DNA from: Pseudomonas sp. QS1027
GTDB taxonomy: Bacteria > Pseudomonadota > Gammaproteobacteria > Pseudomonadales > Pseudomonadaceae
Direction: 5' to 3'
NCBI RefSeq assembly: GCF_002814235.1
Contig: NZ_PHSU01000026.1
Span: 1-64,000 of the forward strand
DNA: 64,000 nucleotides
Positions within the stretch are counted from its first letter, which is position 1, and every line of letters starts with the position of its first letter. Shown here piece by piece: positions 53,529 through 62,599 of the stretch. Below the pieces are notes generated by a model that worked only from the letters and a program-made list of their open reading frames with translations, ran no database searches and had not been told where the DNA came from. A program made the translations under genes and the position numbers.

Positions 53529-54113
53529 TCAGGGCTGTCCGGCAAACAACAGGTACCAGAAGACCGCCACCTCCGCGGTCTGCGCATCGATCCCGCGATA
53601 ACGCAGATGATCGATCCCGCCCAGGACATAACCGCAGCGTTCGTACAGGCGGCAGGCGCCCAGGTTGTTGTTCTGGGTTTCCAGCATGATCCCCGGCAGG
53701 TTCTTCTTGTGGCTCCAGAAACGCACCACATCCAGCAGCGCCCGGGCCACCCCATGGCGTCGCGCCGAGGCGTCGACCGCCAGCTCGTCGACATGGGCAA
53801 AGCCGTTCCAGTTGGTGCTGACCACCACATGACCGACCGCGCGGCCGTCCAGATAGGCCATGAAGATTTCGCTGTCCACCGCCGCGCGGTAGCTGGCGAA
53901 CTCCTCGGGATCGATGCCATAACACTTGCGATAAGGCGCCACCGGGACCAGTGGCCATTGATCGACCCGCTTGCCGATCTCGGCCAAGCCATGGGCCTTG
54001 ACCTGAAAGCTGAAATCGCTGCCCCAGATGTACTCGGAGAAACCAGCGTCAGCCACACGGACCGATACCTCGGGATACTTCGGGTTCGTGACTAAATGCA
54101 TTGGGCCAACCAT
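53529..54113 (-). CDS. GNAT family N-acetyltransferase
   Basis: A 194-residue acetyltransferase. The acetyl-CoA loop is in DASARRHGVARALLDVV (about 110-126), after FMAYLDGRAVGHVVV and before RLYERCGYVLGG. The ATG at 54113 has AAGG upstream; the frame also offers a TTG at 54119 and an ATG at 54101. Substrate unknown. Confidence 0.85.
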   Translation of the reverse strand: MVGPMHLVTNPKYPEVSVRVADAGFSEYIWGSDFSFQVKAHGLAEIGKRVDQWPLVPVAPYRKCYGIDPEEFASYRAAVDSEIFMAYLDGRAVGHVVVSTNWNGFAHVDELAVDASARRHGVARALLDVVRFWSHKKNLPGIMLETQNNNLGACRLYERCGYVLGGIDHLRYRGIDAQTAEVAVFWYLLFAGQP

Positions 54114-54164
54114 CCTCAAGCCTTGATGTCACGGTGCACGATCGGGAGGAGAAACGTCGAGCTC

Positions 54165-54193
54165 CTGTCCGGGGACATCCAATCCCCGGACAG
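54165..54193. terminator. strong hairpin downstream of dnaQ
   Basis: Perfect 11-bp stem (54165-54175 with 54183-54193) and a 7-base loop, 72 bases past the dnaQ stop and before the GNAT gene, both on the minus strand. There is no T-run, so termination would need Rho or the hairpin may only protect the transcript. Confidence 0.45.
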
Positions 54194-54264
54194 TGAGCCT
54201 CGCTGCACCGGCCCCTTCAGCTTAGAAGGTCAATCGCCGCTGCACAAAAGATCATCCGCAAGTC

Positions 54265-55020
54265 TCAGTGGCGTTGCGCGTCGGCCTCGGCCAGTTGGGT
54301 CCAGAGCGCCGGGGCGCCGGCGGACTTGGCAATGGCCTCGAGACGCGCCAGGTGTTCGGCCAGGTCGCTTTCACTGGCACGAATGATCCGCGCCGGCTGG
54401 CGATCGGCCGGCAGGCGGCGGATTTCGCTGGCCTGGTTGCCCGAGCCCTCACCGGAACCGTTGCCATCGGTGGCGTTGCCGGCCAGGGACAGGCTGGTCT
54501 GGCCACCGGTCATGGTCAGGTAGACGTCGGCGAGAATCTCCGAGTCGAGCAAGGCGCCGTGCAGTTCGCGGCCGGAGTTGTCGACGCCGTAGCGCTTGCA
54601 CAGGGCATCAAGGCTGTTGCGCTGCCCCGGGTGCCGTTCCCGGGCCATCATCAGGGTATCGAGGATGCTGCAGTGGCGGGTGATGTCCGCGCGGTCCTGC
54701 TGACCGATCAAGGCGAATTCGTTGTTGATGAAGCCCACGTCGAACGCCGCGTTGTGGATGATCAGCTGGGCGCCCTGGATGAATTCGAAGAACTCCTCGG
54801 CCACCTCGGCAAAACGCGGCTTGCCCACCAGGAATTCGTTGGTGATGCCGTGGACGCCAATGGCGCCTTCATCACTTTCGCGGTCCGGTTGCAGGTAAAC
54901 GTGAAAATGCCGGCCGGTGAGGCGGCGGCCGATCAGTTCGACACAACCGATCTCGACGATCCGGTGGCCGTCGGTGACCGGCATACCGGTGGTTTCGGTA
55001 TCGAGCACCACGCTACGCAT
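54265..55020 (-). CDS. DNA polymerase III epsilon subunit (3'-5' proofreading)
   Basis: A 251-residue exonuclease: Exo I DTET (Asp7, Glu9), Exo II HNAAFDVGF and Exo III HGALLDSEILADVYL. The C-terminal tail (about 185-251), rich in Gly and Asn, contacts the alpha subunit. The ATG at 55020 is inside the rnhA stop region (8-base overlap), so the two are coupled, as in P. aeruginosa. Confidence 0.96.
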   Translation of the reverse strand: MRSVVLDTETTGMPVTDGHRIVEIGCVELIGRRLTGRHFHVYLQPDRESDEGAIGVHGITNEFLVGKPRFAEVAEEFFEFIQGAQLIIHNAAFDVGFINNEFALIGQQDRADITRHCSILDTLMMARERHPGQRNSLDALCKRYGVDNSGRELHGALLDSEILADVYLTMTGGQTSLSLAGNATDGNGSGEGSGNQASEIRRLPADRQPARIIRASESDLAEHLARLEAIAKSAGAPALWTQLAEADAQRH

Positions 55021-55465
55021 GTTTGATCCCCCGTATTTCATCCACGCCACGGTTGGCCAACTGGTCGGCACGTTCGTTGCCATGATGGCCGATATGCCCG
55101 CGGACCCACTTCCATTTCACCGTGTGCCGGCTGACCTGCTCGTCGAGCAACTGCCACAGGTCGGCGTTCTTCACCGGTTCCTTGGCCGCGGTCTTCCAAC
55201 CGCGTTTCTTCCAGTTGACCATCCACTCGGTGATGCCTTTCATCACGTACTGCGAGTCGGTCACCAGCAACACTTCGCAGGGACGCTTGAGTTCTTCGAG
55301 GCCACGAATCGCCCCCATCAGCTCCATGCGGTTGTTGGTGGTGTTGGCTTCGCCGCCCCAGAGTTCTTTCTCGATGCCCTTGCAGACCAGCAACGCGCCC
55401 CAGCCGCCAGGGCCGGGATTGCCCTTGCAGGCACCGTCGGTGAAGAGTTCAACTGTATCGCTCAT
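55013..55465 (-). CDS. ribonuclease HI
   Basis: A 150-residue RNase HI with the complete active site at E. coli positions: Asp10, Glu48, Asp70, His124 and Asp134. It removes RNA from RNA-DNA hybrids. The start at 55465 matches the family; it precedes dnaQ on the same strand, and the methyltransferase gene lies 94 bases upstream. Confidence 0.97.
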   Translation of the reverse strand: MSDTVELFTDGACKGNPGPGGWGALLVCKGIEKELWGGEANTTNNRMELMGAIRGLEELKRPCEVLLVTDSQYVMKGITEWMVNWKKRGWKTAAKEPVKNADLWQLLDEQVSRHTVKWKWVRGHIGHHGNERADQLANRGVDEIRGIKHA

Positions 55466-55559
55466 TACAACCTTTCCATCGAAAATGACCCCGTGGCGCG
55501 CCGGTAACTGACCGACGCATCCCGGGCCGAGCACGCTCGACCCTCAAGGAAAAAAATGC

Positions 55560-56318
55560 TTACTCTTCGCTTTGGCGCCGGTTGACCTTGGCCATCGGCA
55601 GCGGTACCAGCTTGCCGACCGGTTCGCGGCGTACCTGGCGCACGGGTCGCAGGCCGACCACGATCTTGCGCGCGACCAGCAGATAGAAGCCGCCGCCCGA
55701 CAGCTGCCAGCCACCGGCGACCCGCTCCCAGCCCGCCAGCCGCGCTTGCCAGGCGGCCGACGCCAGCGGCGGACGATAGCATCCGAAGCGGCGTTTCTCC
55801 AGCGCGAAGCCCAGCAGGTTGAGCCAGTCGGCCACCCGCGAGGGCGAAATGCAGCGGGCCTGGCGCAGCGCGTCATGGGCGAATACATGGCGCAGTCCCC
55901 AGGCGCTCCAGGGGTTGATGCCGAGGATCAGCAAGTGCCCGCCGGGACGTACGGCGGCGGCGGCCTCGCGCAGCAGGCCATGGGGCGACAGGCAGAAATC
56001 CAGGCCGTGCTGCAATACCACCACATCGGCGGCATGTTCGCTCAGCGGCCAGGCCTGCTCCTCGCAGACGATCTCCACCCCCGGCAGCGGCGCGCCGAGG
56101 CGCACATTGCGGCGCACCTGGCCGGCCTGCGGCGGGGCTTCGGCCGAGGGGCCGTAATGCACCAGGTAACCGCCGAAATACCGCCCCAGCTCGTCCTCGA
56201 GCATCTGCCGTTCCTCGTTGAGCAGCAGTTGCCCGAGGGGGCCGGACAGCCAGTCACGGGCCGCGCTGATCAGTGCCAGCCAGTCAGGATCAGCCTGAGC
56301 GAACGCTTTATCGGTCAT
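55560..56318 (-). CDS. SAM-dependent methyltransferase
   Basis: A 252-residue protein with a class I methyltransferase core: VVVLQHGLDFCLSPHGLLREAAAAVRPGGHLLILG spans the post-motif region (in parts, about 103-137). The first SAM-binding loop is weak. The C-terminal 60 residues are basic and hydrophobic. It lies in the conserved place between gloB and rnhA seen in other Pseudomonas; substrate unknown. The ATG at 56318 has GGAGAAGG. Confidence 0.85.
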   Translation of the reverse strand: MTDKAFAQADPDWLALISAARDWLSGPLGQLLLNEERQMLEDELGRYFGGYLVHYGPSAEAPPQAGQVRRNVRLGAPLPGVEIVCEEQAWPLSEHAADVVVLQHGLDFCLSPHGLLREAAAAVRPGGHLLILGINPWSAWGLRHVFAHDALRQARCISPSRVADWLNLLGFALEKRRFGCYRPPLASAAWQARLAGWERVAGGWQLSGGGFYLLVARKIVVGLRPVRQVRREPVGKLVPLPMAKVNRRQSEE

Positions 56319-56339
56319 TGCCTTCTCCAACTCGCCACA

Positions 56340-56356
56340 AGTGCTTTACAAGCACT
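56340..56356. promoter_or_regulatory. palindrome between methyltransferase and gloB
   Basis: AGTGCTT-TAC-AAGCACT, a perfect 7-bp dyad with a 3-base centre, in the 74-base divergent gap. A possible operator for both genes; no regulator is known to me. Confidence 0.35.
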
Positions 56357-56392
56357 AAGATGCGCCATTGTTTTGCGCTTGGGAATTGCACC

Positions 56393-57172
56393 ATGATACA
56401 GATCGACGCGCTGCCCGCCTTCACCGACAACTACATCTGGTTGTTACAGGATACCGCCCGCCGCCGCTGCGCCGTGGTCGACCCGGGCGATGCCGGGCCG
56501 GTGCTGGCCTGGCTGGAGCAGCATCCGGGCTGGCAACTCGAGGACATCCTGGTCACCCATCACCATCACGACCATGTCGGCGGTGTCGAACGCCTGAAAC
56601 AGGCCAGCGGTGCCCGCGTACTCGGGCCGGCCAGCGAAAACATCCCGGCCCGCGACCTGGCGCTGAACGACAACGACAGCGTGACGGTACTCGGCCTCGA
56701 GTTCCAGGTGTTCGCCGTGCCCGGTCATACCCTGGGGCATATCGCTTTCTACCATGACGATGCCGCGCGCCCATTGCTGTTCTGCGGCGACACGCTGTTC
56801 GCCGCCGGCTGTGGCCGCCTGTTCGAAGGCACGCCGGAACAGATGCACCACTCCCTCAGCCGGCTGGCGGCCCTGCCGGCGACTACCGGCGTGTACTGCA
56901 CCCACGAGTACACCCTGAGCAACCTGCGTTTTGCCCAGGCGGTGGAGCCACAGAATCCGGACATTGCCGAACGGATGGCGCAGGTCAGCCAATGGCGGTC
57001 CGAGGGACGTATCAGCCTGCCATCGAATCTGGCCCTGGAATTGAAGACCAACCCATTTCTGCGGGTCGGCGAAACATCTGTTAAAGAAAAAGCAGACGAA
57101 CGGAACGGCCTCGACAACGGCTCGCCGAGTGAGGTTTTTGCGGCTCTGCGCCGCTGGAAAGACAGCTTCTGA
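56393..57172 (+). CDS. hydroxyacylglutathione hydrolase (glyoxalase II)
   Basis: A 259-residue metallo-beta-lactamase-fold enzyme: the metal site THHHHDHVGG (His56, His58, Asp60, His61), then GHTLGHIAF, CGDTLFAAGCGRLFEGT and THEYTLSNLRFA. It hydrolyses S-lactoylglutathione to lactate and glutathione. The ATG at 56393 is the family start. A 12-bp inverted repeat follows the stop. Confidence 0.96.
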   Translation: MIQIDALPAFTDNYIWLLQDTARRRCAVVDPGDAGPVLAWLEQHPGWQLEDILVTHHHHDHVGGVERLKQASGARVLGPASENIPARDLALNDNDSVTVLGLEFQVFAVPGHTLGHIAFYHDDAARPLLFCGDTLFAAGCGRLFEGTPEQMHHSLSRLAALPATTGVYCTHEYTLSNLRFAQAVEPQNPDIAERMAQVSQWRSEGRISLPSNLALELKTNPFLRVGETSVKEKADERNGLDNGSPSEVFAALRRWKDSF

Positions 57173-57176
57173 TCGA

Positions 57177-57216
57177 GGTGCGGTCAACACTAAAAATCTG
57201 AATGGTTGACCGCACC
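57177..57216. terminator. inverted repeat after gloB
   Basis: GGTGCGGTCAAC (57177-57188) pairs with GTTGACCGCACC (57205-57216) around a 16-base AT-rich loop. It lies 5 bases past the gloB stop and 55 before mltD. No T-run follows on the plus strand, so it is either a Rho-type end or an operator. Confidence 0.4.
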
Positions 57217-57270
57217 CTGAGCGCTTTCTAGAATCGCCCGACATTTTCGCCCGGAACTCACTTCCAGCCA

Positions 57271-58677
57271 ATGTCGTCATCCAACCGAAAACCCACCCAT
57301 TCAGACGCATTGACGCGATTAGCTCAAGCTGTTGCCGTGGCTGTGTCCGCCGCCCTGGCGGGCTGTTCGAGCCTCCATACCCCCGTGGACAGCAACACCG
57401 AACCGACCCCGAATCTCAGCGCCCGGATCAAGCAGAAACCGATCTGGCTCAGCGAAAAGGCCAAGCACACGCCGCCCCAGGACGTCTGGGAACGCATGCG
57501 CCAGGGCTTCCAGTTGCAGGACGGCCTGGGTGTGAACCCGCGCATCGAACAACAGCGCCTGTGGTTCGCCAGTAACCCGGAGTTCCTGGAAAACGCCAGC
57601 TCGCGCGGCAGCCTCTACATTCATTACATCGTCGAGCGCCTGGAAGAACGCAACATGCCGCTGGAGCTGGCACTCCTGCCGGTGATCGAAAGCGCCTACA
57701 ACCCGATGGCCTACTCCCGTGCCGATGCCGTCGGCCTGTGGCAGTTCATTCCATCCACCGGGCGTTATTTCAACCTGCGCCAGGACCGTTTCTACGACGG
57801 GCGCAAGGACATCACCGCCTCGACCATCGCGGCGATGAACTACCTGACCCGCCTGCACGACATGTTCAACGGCGACTGGCTGCTGGCCCTGGCAGCCTAC
57901 AATGCCGGCGAAGGCACGGTCAGCCGGGCCATCGAGCGCAATGAAAAGCTCGGCCTGCCCACCGACTACTGGAACTTGCCGCTGCCTCAGGAAACCCGCG
58001 ACTACGTGCCCAAGCTGCTGGCCCTGTCGCAGGTGGTCCTGGCCCCCGAAGCCTACGGCGTGAACCTGAGTCCGATTGCCAACGAACCGTATTTCGCCAC
58101 CGTCGAAATCAACCAGCCCATGGACCTCAGCCGGGTCGCGGCCCTGGCCGAGATCGACGAAGACGAGATGATCCAGCTCAACCCGGCGTTCAAGCAGAAA
58201 GCCACGATGGACGGCCCGCAGCACCTGCTGGTGCCCAGTTCCAAGGCGCAACTGCTGACCGCCAGCCTGTCGCGGATGAAACCCGAAGAGCTGATCAGCC
58301 TGAGGCCGAGGAAGCCGGTCTTCGAATCCCTCGCCGGTAATCCACCGGCGCGCCTGACCCGCCGCTACAAGGTGAAGACCGGCGACAACCTGACCTCGAT
58401 CGCCAAGGCCAACCGGGTCGACGTCAAGGACCTGCAACACTGGAACAAGCTTTCCGGGCACCATCTCAAGGTCGGCCAGACCCTGGTCATGCAGGACAAC
58501 GTCAAGGCCGTGGCGAGCAAGAAGGCCGCCACCACCTACAAGGTGCAGAAAGGCGATTCGCTGTATATCGTCGCCAAGCGTTTCAACGTCGAGATGCAGC
58601 ACCTCAAGCGCCTCAACCCGCGCACCGGCCAGGCCCTGAAGCCAGGGCAGATCCTTACGGTTTCCCAGCCGCGCTAA
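57271..58677 (+). CDS. membrane-bound lytic murein transglycosylase D
   Basis: A 468-residue lipoprotein: lipobox LAGC with Cys32, a lytic transglycosylase domain (about 105-260) with catalytic Glu140 in VIESAYNP and AVGLWQFIPSTGR, and two C-terminal LysM domains (about 364-407 and 423-466) that bind peptidoglycan. It cleaves murein glycan strands with anhydro-ring formation. Location after gloB is conserved in Pseudomonas. Confidence 0.95.
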   Translation: MSSSNRKPTHSDALTRLAQAVAVAVSAALAGCSSLHTPVDSNTEPTPNLSARIKQKPIWLSEKAKHTPPQDVWERMRQGFQLQDGLGVNPRIEQQRLWFASNPEFLENASSRGSLYIHYIVERLEERNMPLELALLPVIESAYNPMAYSRADAVGLWQFIPSTGRYFNLRQDRFYDGRKDITASTIAAMNYLTRLHDMFNGDWLLALAAYNAGEGTVSRAIERNEKLGLPTDYWNLPLPQETRDYVPKLLALSQVVLAPEAYGVNLSPIANEPYFATVEINQPMDLSRVAALAEIDEDEMIQLNPAFKQKATMDGPQHLLVPSSKAQLLTASLSRMKPEELISLRPRKPVFESLAGNPPARLTRRYKVKTGDNLTSIAKANRVDVKDLQHWNKLSGHHLKVGQTLVMQDNVKAVASKKAATTYKVQKGDSLYIVAKRFNVEMQHLKRLNPRTGQALKPGQILTVSQPR

Positions 58678-58704
58678 CCGCCAACGACCGCGAAAACATC
58701 ACGC

Positions 58705-58784
58705 ACCTGTAGGAGCAGGGCTTGCCCGCGAAGGCGGCCTTGAAACCGCCAGAAGCTTCGCGGGCAAGCCCTGCTCCTACAGGT
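58705..58784. repeat. REP pair, perfect 28-base arms
   Basis: ACCTGTAGGAGCAGGGCTTG opens the left arm (58705-58732), exactly complementary to 58757-58784. A small GGCGG/CCGCC stem lies inside. It sits in the 247-base gap between mltD and the peptide-transporter genes. Confidence 0.8.
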
Positions 58785-58924
58785 TCGGCGTCGCCTGCAA
58801 GCCCAGATTTCCAACCTGACATTCACAAGGGGATTGCGCCTCTTCCGGCGCGCCTTTTTCCACCCGATACAAGCTGTTAAGGTACTGGTCCTGCAGCCCA
58901 AGCCGCCTGGATCGGATCTCTGCC

Positions 58925-60757
58925 TTGACGCGTCCCCTCCTCCTGCTGTTCATCAGCCTGGCATTGAGCTCTCCCGCAAGCGCGACGATCAGCGAAAGCC
59001 ACGGTTATGCGCAGTTCGGCACGCTCAAGTACCCCGCCAGGTTCACCCACTTCGACTGGGTCAACCCCGACGCGCCCAAAGGCGGCACCTTGCGGGTGAT
59101 GGCGTTCGGCACCTTCGACACCCTCAACCCCTACACCTTCAAGGGCACCAGCCCGGTCAGCACGCCCAACTTCCTGCAGTACGGTGTCAACGAGCTCAAC
59201 GCCACCCTGATGGCCGGCACCGGCCAGTACGCACCCTCGGGGGATGAGCCGAACGCCAGCTACGGGCTGATCGCCCAATCGGTGGAGTACAGCGAGGACC
59301 GCAGTTGGGTGGTGTTCAACCTGCGGCCCGAAGCGCGGTTCCACGACGGCACGCCGATTACCGCCTACGACGTAGCCTTCTCCTATCGCCTGCTGCTCAA
59401 GGAAGGCCATCCGCAATACCGCACCAGCCTGCAGGAAGTCGCACGGGTCGACGTGCTCACGCCCCAGCGGATCCGCTTCGTTTTCAAGCGCTCGGGCAAT
59501 CCGCTGCTGATCCTGCGCCTCGGTGAACTGCCGGTGCTGGCGCAACACTATTGGCAAGGTCGCGACTTCACCGCCACCACCTTCGAGCCGCCACTGGGCA
59601 GCGGTCCCTATCGCATCAGCAAGGTGCAACCGGGGCGCCAGCTGGTCTTTGAACGGGTGAAAAACTGGTGGGGCGAAAACCTTCCGGTCAATCGCGGCAA
59701 ATACAATTTCGACCGCGTCGAGGTGGAATTCTATCGCGACAGCGACGTCGCCTTCGAAGCCTTCAAGGCCGGTGAGTTCGATATCTATATCGAACACCAG
59801 GCCAAGAACTGGGCCAACGGCTACCACTTCCCCGCCGTTGATCGAGGTGAGGTGATCCAGACCCAGATCCCCCACCGGATCCCGACCCAGACCCAGGGCC
59901 TGTTCATGAACAGCCGCCGTGCCAGCTTTGCCCAGGACAAGGTGCGCGAAGCCCTCGGCCTGATGTTCGACTTCGAATGGACCAACCGCACCCTGTTCGG
60001 CGGCGCCTACCAGCGGGCCATGAGTTTCTATCCCAACAGCGAGTTTTCCGCCAGCGGGGTTCCGGCCGGGCAGGAATGGTTGCTGCTGGCGCCTTACCGC
60101 GAACAACTGCCGGCGCGCCTGTTCAGCGAACCCTTCAGCTTGCCGCAGACCGACGGTCGCGGTATCCCTCGTGAGACCCTGCGCCGCACCCTCGCCCTGC
60201 TCGGCGACGCCGGCTGGAAACTCGACGGCCAGCGCCTGCTGGACAAGAACGGCCACCCCCTGCGTTTTGAAATACTGCTGGTCAACCCGAACCTGGAACG
60301 GATCCTCCAGCCCTACGTCGAAAACCTCGCGAGCATAGGTGTAGACGCCCGCCTGCGAACAGTGGATCGTGCCCAGTACAAACAACGTCTCGACCAGTTC
60401 GATTTCGACATGATCCTGATGACCCTGGACCAGAACCTCAGCCCGGGACTCGAGCAGTGGCAGTACTTCCATTCCAGCCAGGCCGGCGTCAAGGGCAGCA
60501 AGAATTACGCGGGGGTCGCGAGCCCCGTGGTCGACCACCTGCTCGAAGCCCTGCTGGCGGCCCACACCCGCGACGAGCAACTGGCCGCCGGTCGCGCCCT
60601 GGACCGGGTCCTGCTCTGGCAACACATCATGATTCCCAACTGGTACCTTGACTATCATCGCCTGGCCTACCGCAACCGGTTCGCCTTCATCACCACGCCG
60701 CCGTACACCCTGGGCCTGAGCGCCTGGTGGATGAAAGCTTCGGAGAAAGCCCAATGA
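58925..60757 (+). CDS. peptide ABC transporter substrate-binding protein (NppA1/YejA-like)
   Basis: A 610-residue periplasmic binding protein of the large oligopeptide family. It starts at TTG (58925), the only start that keeps the signal peptide (RPLLLLFISLALSSPASA). Signatures are VNPDAPKGGTLRV, NLRPEARFHDGTPITA and FDFEWTNRTLF. It is similar throughout to the next gene, so the two are tandem duplicates. In P. aeruginosa the genes after mltD encode NppA1A2BCD, which imports peptidyl nucleoside antibiotics; gene order here supports the same system. Confidence 0.87.
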   Translation: MTRPLLLLFISLALSSPASATISESHGYAQFGTLKYPARFTHFDWVNPDAPKGGTLRVMAFGTFDTLNPYTFKGTSPVSTPNFLQYGVNELNATLMAGTGQYAPSGDEPNASYGLIAQSVEYSEDRSWVVFNLRPEARFHDGTPITAYDVAFSYRLLLKEGHPQYRTSLQEVARVDVLTPQRIRFVFKRSGNPLLILRLGELPVLAQHYWQGRDFTATTFEPPLGSGPYRISKVQPGRQLVFERVKNWWGENLPVNRGKYNFDRVEVEFYRDSDVAFEAFKAGEFDIYIEHQAKNWANGYHFPAVDRGEVIQTQIPHRIPTQTQGLFMNSRRASFAQDKVREALGLMFDFEWTNRTLFGGAYQRAMSFYPNSEFSASGVPAGQEWLLLAPYREQLPARLFSEPFSLPQTDGRGIPRETLRRTLALLGDAGWKLDGQRLLDKNGHPLRFEILLVNPNLERILQPYVENLASIGVDARLRTVDRAQYKQRLDQFDFDMILMTLDQNLSPGLEQWQYFHSSQAGVKGSKNYAGVASPVVDHLLEALLAAHTRDEQLAAGRALDRVLLWQHIMIPNWYLDYHRLAYRNRFAFITTPPYTLGLSAWWMKASEKAQ

Positions 60758-62595
60758 TGTTTTCGCGCGTCCTCTTCCTGCCCGTCAGCGGCCTGCTGTT
60801 CAGCGCCCTGGCCGGCCTCGCCGTCGCCGCTCCGCAACATGCCCTGACGCTGTACAACGAAGCGCCGAAATACCCGGCCGATTTCCAGCATGTCGACTAC
60901 GTCAATCCCGACGCGCCCAAGGGCGGCACCTTCCGCCAGTCGGCCATGGGCGGTTTCGACAGCCTCAACCCGTTTATCACCAAGGGCGTGCCGGCCGACG
61001 GCCTCGACCTGATCTACGACACGCTGATGCGCCAGGGCCTGGATGAACCCTTCACCGAATACGGGTTGGTGGCGGAAAAAATCGAAAAGGCCCCGGACAA
61101 CAGCTGGGTGCGCTTTTACCTGCGCCCTGAAGCGCGCTTCCACGACGGCCACCCGATGCGCGCCGAAGACGTGGTGTTCAGCTTCCAGACCCTGATGAAG
61201 GATGGCGCCCCGCTGTACCGGACCTACTACGCCGACGTCGACGAAGTCATCGCCGAAGACCCGTTGCGGGTGCTGTTCAAGTTCAAGCGCACCACCAACC
61301 GTGAATTGCCGCTGATACTCGGCCAGTTGCCGGTACTGCCCAAGCACTGGTGGGCCGACCGCGACTTCAACAAGGGCAATCTGGAATTCCCCCTCGGCAG
61401 CGGGCCGTACAAGCTTGCCGAGGTCAAGGCCGGCCGTTCGGTACGTTATGAGCGGGTCAAGGACTACTGGGCCAAGGACCTGCCGATCAATCGCGGCTTC
61501 TACAACTTCGATGTCATGGCCATGGATTACTACCGTGACAACACGGTGGCCCTGGAAGCCCTCAAGGCCGGGCAGTTCGACTTCTGGCTGGAGGTCAGCG
61601 CGAAGAACTGGGCCAACGCCTACAACACCCCGGCGGTCGCACAGGGTCGGCTGATCAAGGAGCAGATCCCCAATCGCAATCCGACTGGCATGCAGGGTTT
61701 TATCTACAACCTGCGCAAACCGATGTTCCAGGATATCCGCGTACGCGAGGCCCTGAGCCTGCTGTTCGACTTCGAGTGGACCAACAAGCAGTTGTTCAAC
61801 GGCGCCTATCACCGCACCCGCAGTTACTTCGAAAACTCGGAAATGGCCGCCACCGGCCTGCCGGATGCCGCACAGTTGGCCATCCTCGAGCCGCTGCGGG
61901 GCAAGATTCCCGAACAGGTCTTCACCCAGGCCTTCGAACCCTCGGTATGCGACGCCAGCGGCATGATTCGCCCGCAGCAACGCCGCGCCTACCAACTGTT
62001 GCAGGAGGCCGGCTGGCGCATCGTCGACGACAAGATGGTCGACACCCAGGGCAAGCCGGTGAGCATCGAGTTCCTGCTGGCCCAGACCGAATTCGAGCGG
62101 GTGCTGCTGCCGTTCAAGCGCAACCTTGCCGATATCGGCATCGACCTGGTGATTCGCCGGGTCGATGTTTCCCAGTACATCAACCGCCTGCGCTCGCGGG
62201 ACTTCGACATGGTCGTCGGCAGCTTCCCGCAGTCCAACTCGCCGGGCAACGAGCAACGGGAATTCTGGAAGTCTTCCAGCGCCGACAAGCCCGGTAGCCG
62301 CAACCTCATGGGCCTCAAGGACCCGGCGGTGGATGAACTGGTGGAAGCGCTGATCGATTCCGACTCCCGGCAGAGCCTGGTGGAACATGCCCGCGCCCTG
62401 GACCGGGTGCTGCAATGGGGCTTCTACGTGATCCCCAACTGGCATATCAAGACCTGGCGCGTGGCCTACTGGGACCATATCGGTCACCCGAAAGTCTCGC
62501 CGGCCTACGATGTCGGCCTCTACACCTGGTGGATCAAGCCGGATGCCAAGCCGGCGGTAACGCTGCAAACCGACAGCACGAGTGCGGAGCAATAA
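60754..62595 (+). CDS. peptide ABC transporter substrate-binding protein (NppA2/YejA-like)
   Basis: A 613-residue paralogue of the previous protein: signal peptide to about 26, VNPDAPKGGTFRQ, YLRPEARFHDGHPMRAEDV and FDFEWTNKQLF. The ATG overlaps the upstream stop (ATGA). Two binding proteins serving one permease pair would widen the range of peptides taken up. Confidence 0.88.
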   Translation: MMFSRVLFLPVSGLLFSALAGLAVAAPQHALTLYNEAPKYPADFQHVDYVNPDAPKGGTFRQSAMGGFDSLNPFITKGVPADGLDLIYDTLMRQGLDEPFTEYGLVAEKIEKAPDNSWVRFYLRPEARFHDGHPMRAEDVVFSFQTLMKDGAPLYRTYYADVDEVIAEDPLRVLFKFKRTTNRELPLILGQLPVLPKHWWADRDFNKGNLEFPLGSGPYKLAEVKAGRSVRYERVKDYWAKDLPINRGFYNFDVMAMDYYRDNTVALEALKAGQFDFWLEVSAKNWANAYNTPAVAQGRLIKEQIPNRNPTGMQGFIYNLRKPMFQDIRVREALSLLFDFEWTNKQLFNGAYHRTRSYFENSEMAATGLPDAAQLAILEPLRGKIPEQVFTQAFEPSVCDASGMIRPQQRRAYQLLQEAGWRIVDDKMVDTQGKPVSIEFLLAQTEFERVLLPFKRNLADIGIDLVIRRVDVSQYINRLRSRDFDMVVGSFPQSNSPGNEQREFWKSSSADKPGSRNLMGLKDPAVDELVEALIDSDSRQSLVEHARALDRVLQWGFYVIPNWHIKTWRVAYWDHIGHPKVSPAYDVGLYTWWIKPDAKPAVTLQTDSTSAEQ

Positions 62596-62599
62596 TAAG

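Noticed and set aside
54120..54264. tRNA gene next to dnaQ, as in E. coli
   Set aside because: The gap has a simple 11-bp hairpin but no cloverleaf or T-loop GTTCGA sequence.
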